A DNA stretch of 64,000 bases from JBGQAS01 sp964498605 (GTDB lineage Bacteria; Chloroflexota; Anaerolineae; Anaerolineales; Anaerolineaceae). Under the pieces are notes generated by a model. That model was not told the DNA's origin. It made no database searches and saw nothing but the letters and a program-made list of their open reading frames with translations. The position numbers were made by a program, and so were the translations under genes. The stretch covers positions 62,001-126,000 of the forward strand of contig CAZCHK010000001.1 of the NCBI GenBank assembly GCA_964498605.1, in the 5' to 3' direction. Each line of letters begins with the position of its first letter. Position 1 is the first letter of the stretch. Below are positions 60,304 through 64,000 of the stretch, in pieces.

Positions 60304-63300
60304 AAACCAATTTTTCGCAGGAAATTTGGTTGTTCGAACAACTTAATGAATGCTTTGATCACATCCGAGTCAAAGAGAATATTGGCATGGAATTTCAGGT
60401 ATTCCGCAGCGTCCTGCGGAGGCATTCCTTTGTGATAAGGTCGGTCGCTGATGAGCGCGTCAAAAACATCAGCCACGGCAAATATTCTTGCCAGTAAAGG
60501 GATATCGTTACCCTTCAATCCTTCTGGGTATCCGCTACCATCCCACCTTTCTTGATGGAAGGCGACCACAGGAACAGCGTCTTTTAGAAAAGGTATGGAT
60601 TCAATAATCTGCGCGCCCATCCTTGGATGTTGCTTCATGACTTTCCACTCTTCTGCTGACAAAGGACCTGTTTTATGGAGGATCTCATCGTCAATCCCGA
60701 TTTTTCCAATATCGTGAAGAAGAGAACCACGTTCAAGAGATTTAAGCTGGTCATGATTCAACCCCAGCTCTTTGCCTATAGAAAGAGCTAACTGAGCTAC
60801 ACGAATAGAATGACCTTCGGTTTCTCGGTCCCGAAGATCAACTGCAGAAACCAACGCCATGAGAGTTTGATCATAGGTTGATTGCAATTGGAAATATGCG
60901 AGTGACACTTGATCCGCGTTATCTCTCGTTTCTTTAAGAAGAATTGTACGCTCCAAGGCGATCGAAGCCTGTTGTACCAGGTCGTGAACATCGCCAGATA
61001 ATTTTTCATCAATCGTGCTTTCTTCCTCCACTTCGCACCATAAACCTCCATAAGTTCTTTGTGAGGTGTTAAGGGGAAAACAGTACAACAGAGAGTTTGT
61101 ACCGCGTTTGAGAACCTCCACTTTTTTGGAAACCATTGCTTTCTGGATCAGATCTTTTGGATGCTCATTTGATAAAGAATTACGAGATGAAATTGAAGAA
61201 ACTTCCACGTTCCCATCCACGGTATAAATAATTAAACCTGCAGCTTTTGCCCTGGTCAAACGGTGCGCTGTTTCCGTTACAGCTTTTACCGCTGTCTCCA
61301 GGTCGTTTGCTAAAGTGATTCGCAGGTTTAAGCCGTGCAGCAGCTGGGTTGAAATTAAATTGTTTCTAAGCTCTTGATCAAGAATACATCCCTCAATCAG
61401 TGAGGAAGCCTGCATGGATAAAATACCAGCAAGAAAGGAATCTTTTTCTGAGAAAGTATTCGCCTTTTTCTTGCCAAAAAACAGAATTGTCCCAATGTTT
61501 ACACCATGAATGTGAATTGGAACTATCATTAGCGTTTTTAGAAAGTTGTCATCGAGAACAAGCTGGGAAAAAACCTTTTCTCGTTTAAAGTCGCGGTAAA
61601 TGATATTTTCACTATTCTTCAGCAAGTGAAACGCAAGTTTGGAAGAGGCGGATTCAATACTATTCTGCAGTTCTGGAGACTTTCCGTGGAATGCTGATAA
61701 GAGTTTTTCTTGGTTTTGAATGATCAGCCCGGTGAAGCGATTACGTAGAACCAGTTGTCCAATCTCAACGATTTTGTCCAGAATGGATTGAAGATCATTA
61801 ATACTGGCCAGTGAAGTACTTGAGTCAATCAGGTTTTGCAAACTGCGAATAAAACTTGCTTGACTCCAGGCTGAGATGACCTCTGCACCTGATATTTCGA
61901 CGATATCCGTATCCGGCTCCAAAAAAAAGTGCTCTTTCTCGTCAGCCAAGAGGATCAATCCCTGCAGGACTCCCTCATGAAGCAAAGGGTCAATCAATAG
62001 AGATTTGTACCTCTTGCCTCCTACCCAAATATCCTGCGTTTTGCTGTCTGCTTGTTTCTGGAAAATCAAACATTTTTGAGCGCGTATTGCTTGGATTACT
62101 ATTTCGTTTGATGGTTTGATGCGTAGATCCTGTATCTTTATCAGATCGTTCTCGGAGCTAACTGCCAAAGGAATCAGTCGGTTTTCATCTGTGCGTGTAG
62201 AATAAACTGCAACAAGTCCACACTTGAATTCGTTAAACAAGGAAGTAGCCACGATTTGAGCGGTTACTGGTGGATCTTGAATACTGCGAATGTCACTGAT
62301 AAGTCGAGATAGATAATCCAGTTTTCGGTGAGATTGCTGACGCTCTAAAGTGCCTTGCAGGATTTCATGCTGTATGATGAACTCCTTGAGTGTAGAAGAT
62401 TTCGATTCCATACTGGTGAGTTTTACTTTCAGCTGATCGATCACCTCGCCAAAAAAGTATGGGGTGAAACCAGTGAGCGGATGCTCGGTAATTTCCTCAC
62501 TTTTCATCGTGCTGAGAGTGTCTTTAAACAAACGGTCTAATCTTGTCAGAAATGTGGGGATCTGGAGAATTGAATACAGGGATACCAATGTGAAGCCCAG
62601 GACAGGAAACAAGCTCCAGGAATTTTGCGTTTGGATGAAAGCCTGATCCAAGTTCCTTGCAGCATGCGGAAGAAGATAGCTCAAAGATATCGCTGCCAAT
62701 TCGAGTAAAGTTGTGGTTGCCAGAAGAAAACCGACAATTGAAAGATGCCATTTATTTGACAATTTAGAATTGGGAACCTCAAGTGAATCGATTTTATCTT
62801 GACGGATTATGATTAATAACCAAAACAGTGAAAACAAAGAAGTTATCTTTGTTGATGAAAAAAATAATGACCATGTGAAAAAGATGATAAAAGGTAAGAT
62901 AATCGCCGCAACAAGAATTTTCTTAGCAAGACCATTTTTTGACTTGTTTTTTAAAAATAAACTGATGATCAAGCCTGCAACCAATAGAGCAAGGTTGATC
63001 ATCAATACCTGGTGCCCTGTAATGCTATTATCGGTGAAGAAATGTATGGATGAAAAACAAAGAAAGGATGCAATGAAAACAAATCTTTCCGAAAGCTGTT
63101 TGTGCAGATCCCTGCAGATCAAGGCAAATAAAAATACTAATGTGCTCGCTAAAAATAAGTTCGCAACTTCAATCTTATCAAGGTAATACATTCCAGCGCT
63201 GATGAGTATGGAAAAAAAACAGAAAAAAAAATTAAAAACCTTGAAAGTAACATGGTGATAATTTATCCACAGTGCGGAAAACATGGCAAGGGATGAGAAA

Positions 63301-63446
63301 ATTAGAACACCCGGAACAAAAAAATAAACCCACGGAAAAACGATCAGGTCACCAAAGAAATCCGGATCAATAAGAATGCAACCTGCAAGCGCGATGGAGG
63401 ATAAGACTTGCAGTAATAAAATGGATTTGGAAAATCGAAAAATCAT
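60291..63446 (-). CDS. Membrane HD-GYP protein with GAF domains
   Basis: A 1051-residue protein. The first ~300 residues hold about nine membrane helices; a coiled linker (~310-370) is followed by several GAF-like domains (about 380-530, 545-690, 700-840) and a C-terminal HD-GYP domain (from ~865) with HSIRVAQLALSIG, LLHDIGKIGIDDEILH, KQHPRMGAQIIE and FHQERWDGSGYPEGLKG. HD-GYP proteins hydrolyse cyclic di-GMP; all metal-binding positions look intact. The stop overlaps the threonine aldolase gene tail-to-tail. The ligand of the membrane sensor is unknown. Confidence 0.87.
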   Translation of the reverse strand: MIFRFSKSILLLQVLSSIALAGCILIDPDFFGDLIVFPWVYFFVPGVLIFSSLAMFSALWINYHHVTFKVFNFFFCFFSILISAGMYYLDKIEVANLFLASTLVFLFALICRDLHKQLSERFVFIASFLCFSSIHFFTDNSITGHQVLMINLALLVAGLIISLFLKNKSKNGLAKKILVAAIILPFIIFFTWSLFFSSTKITSLFSLFWLLIIIRQDKIDSLEVPNSKLSNKWHLSIVGFLLATTTLLELAAISLSYLLPHAARNLDQAFIQTQNSWSLFPVLGFTLVSLYSILQIPTFLTRLDRLFKDTLSTMKSEEITEHPLTGFTPYFFGEVIDQLKVKLTSMESKSSTLKEFIIQHEILQGTLERQQSHRKLDYLSRLISDIRSIQDPPVTAQIVATSLFNEFKCGLVAVYSTRTDENRLIPLAVSSENDLIKIQDLRIKPSNEIVIQAIRAQKCLIFQKQADSKTQDIWVGGKRYKSLLIDPLLHEGVLQGLILLADEKEHFFLEPDTDIVEISGAEVISAWSQASFIRSLQNLIDSSTSLASINDLQSILDKIVEIGQLVLRNRFTGLIIQNQEKLLSAFHGKSPELQNSIESASSKLAFHLLKNSENIIYRDFKREKVFSQLVLDDNFLKTLMIVPIHIHGVNIGTILFFGKKKANTFSEKDSFLAGILSMQASSLIEGCILDQELRNNLISTQLLHGLNLRITLANDLETAVKAVTETAHRLTRAKAAGLIIYTVDGNVEVSSISSRNSLSNEHPKDLIQKAMVSKKVEVLKRGTNSLLYCFPLNTSQRTYGGLWCEVEEESTIDEKLSGDVHDLVQQASIALERTILLKETRDNADQVSLAYFQLQSTYDQTLMALVSAVDLRDRETEGHSIRVAQLALSIGKELGLNHDQLKSLERGSLLHDIGKIGIDDEILHKTGPLSAEEWKVMKQHPRMGAQIIESIPFLKDAVPVVAFHQERWDGSGYPEGLKGNDIPLLARIFAVADVFDALISDRPYHKGMPPQDAAEYLKFHANILFDSDVIKAFIKLFEQPNFLRKIGFYEL

Positions 63447-63509
63447 GTAGAAAAAAGAATATCATAGATGCCTGCTAAAGGCAACACTCCGATGATGATC
63501 AAGGGCTGA

Positions 63510-63515
63510 TATAAT
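63510..63515 (+). promoter_or_regulatory. -10 box (TATAAT) before the purine nucleoside phosphorylase gene
   Basis: TATAAT lies 36 bases before the start codon and is divergent from the HD-GYP gene start. No clear -35 box. Confidence 0.5.
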
Positions 63516-63550
63516 CTGCCTTATTGCCGATATGCCATAAGGAGTATGCC

Positions 63551-64000
63551 ATGGAAAAATTCATTACCCGTCAGCAAATCGCTAGAGCAAAGAAATCTAT
63601 CGAGAGAAAGATCCAACTGCATCCAAAAGTCGCGATCATCTTAGGATCGGGATTAGGTGAGTTGGCTGAGGCAGTGACATCTCCTGTTGTTATTCCTTAC
63701 GCAAGTATTCCTGGATGGCCTATATCTACCGTGGAGGGGCATGCAGGAAAATTAATTTGTGGATTTTTAGGCTCTACTGCTTGCTTGATCATGCAAGGTC
63801 GGATCCATTACTACGAGGGTTACAGAATGGATGAAGTGACATTTCCAATTCGTGTGATCAATGCTTTGGGAATTGAAAACCTCATTGTAACCAATGCCGC
63901 GGGTGCCATCAACCCCAGGTTTGTTCCGGGTGATGTCATGGTGATCACCGATCATATCTCTCTGATCAGTATGACAGGTTTAAATCCTCTGCGGGGACCA
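63551..64000 (+). CDS. Purine nucleoside phosphorylase (partial, N-terminus)
   Basis: The first 150 codons of a trimeric-type purine nucleoside phosphorylase; the gene runs off the right edge. Motifs: VAIILGSGLGELAEAV (phosphate), VEGHAGKLICGFL, GRIHYYEGY and VTNAAGAIN. It releases the base from purine nucleosides. AAGGAG is 6 bases before ATG 63551. With the partial MTA phosphorylase at the left edge and the pyrimidine phosphorylase at 51.7 kb it makes three nucleoside phosphorylases in this region. Confidence 0.92.
   Translation, partial: MEKFITRQQIARAKKSIERKIQLHPKVAIILGSGLGELAEAVTSPVVIPYASIPGWPISTVEGHAGKLICGFLGSTACLIMQGRIHYYEGYRMDEVTFPIRVINALGIENLIVTNAAGAINPRFVPGDVMVITDHISLISMTGLNPLRGP

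Noticed and set aside
63263..63271. Perfect DnaA box TTATCCACA
   Set aside because: A single copy inside the HD-GYP coding sequence, without a cluster or AT-rich unwinding region; rpmH and parAB are present but dnaA is not, so no origin can be called.

Overview
The window is a gene-dense stretch of a bacterial chromosome with moderate GC and no phage, insertion sequence or CRISPR array that I can see. Gene content fits Chloroflexota, probably class Anaerolineae: B12-dependent ribonucleotide reductase with NrdR, a MurG that departs from the usual MurG signature, a DUF3662/FHA protein, a ParAB operon with kinases, and many overlapping start/stop pairs. The lineage is an inference from gene content, not a measured placement.

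Layout. 0-2.5 kb: a partial methylthioadenosine phosphorylase, two FHA proteins and a PHP-domain protein, all on the minus strand. 2.5-5.1 kb (plus): secG, an orphan peptide-type solute-binding protein, and a PduO-type cobalamin adenosyltransferase. 5.1-14.9 kb (minus): a GNAT/TPR/XRE module, then a compact run of eight genes (zinc ribbon, PfkB kinase, parA, parB, amidohydrolase, two histidine kinases, response regulator). 14.9-15.6 kb has no gene I can support. A CAT-anticodon tRNA and an arsR gene with a four-domain CoA-disulfide-reductase/rhodanese/TusA/DsrE fusion follow to 18.7 kb.

18.7-40.5 kb (minus) is one continuous cell-wall and division cluster: mraZ, rsmH, ftsL, ftsI, murF, mraY, murD, ftsW, murG, a small membrane protein, murC, a 57-residue ORF, murB, ddl, ftsQ, ftsA, ftsZ, then nrdR, nrdJ and degV. 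murE is not in it. The mraZ promoter is followed by four GTGG repeats at exact 10-bp spacing, a textbook MraZ operator.

40.5-47.7 kb holds a mixture: an EamA-type membrane protein, a radical SAM enzyme, two methyltransferases, a cold-shock protein, a lipoprotein, MtaB and a GH13 glucosidase. 47.7-51.7 kb is the rpmH-rnpA-yidD-(lipoprotein)-yidC-jag cluster for ribosome, tRNA processing and membrane insertion. 51.7-54.3 kb has pyrimidine nucleoside phosphorylase followed by a two-gene unit with a strikingly Rab-like small GTPase and a probable partner; this is the most unusual system in the window. A T-box leader then controls ileS (with a GVHH instead of HIGH motif), followed by lspA, rluD and a threonine aldolase. 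A large membrane HD-GYP protein and a partial purine nucleoside phosphorylase close the window.

Cross-links: PduO could supply adenosylcobalamin to NrdJ; the MshEN-like kinase could sense cyclic di-GMP that the HD-GYP protein degrades; the RNR, cell-wall and division genes form one growth-linked transcription block.
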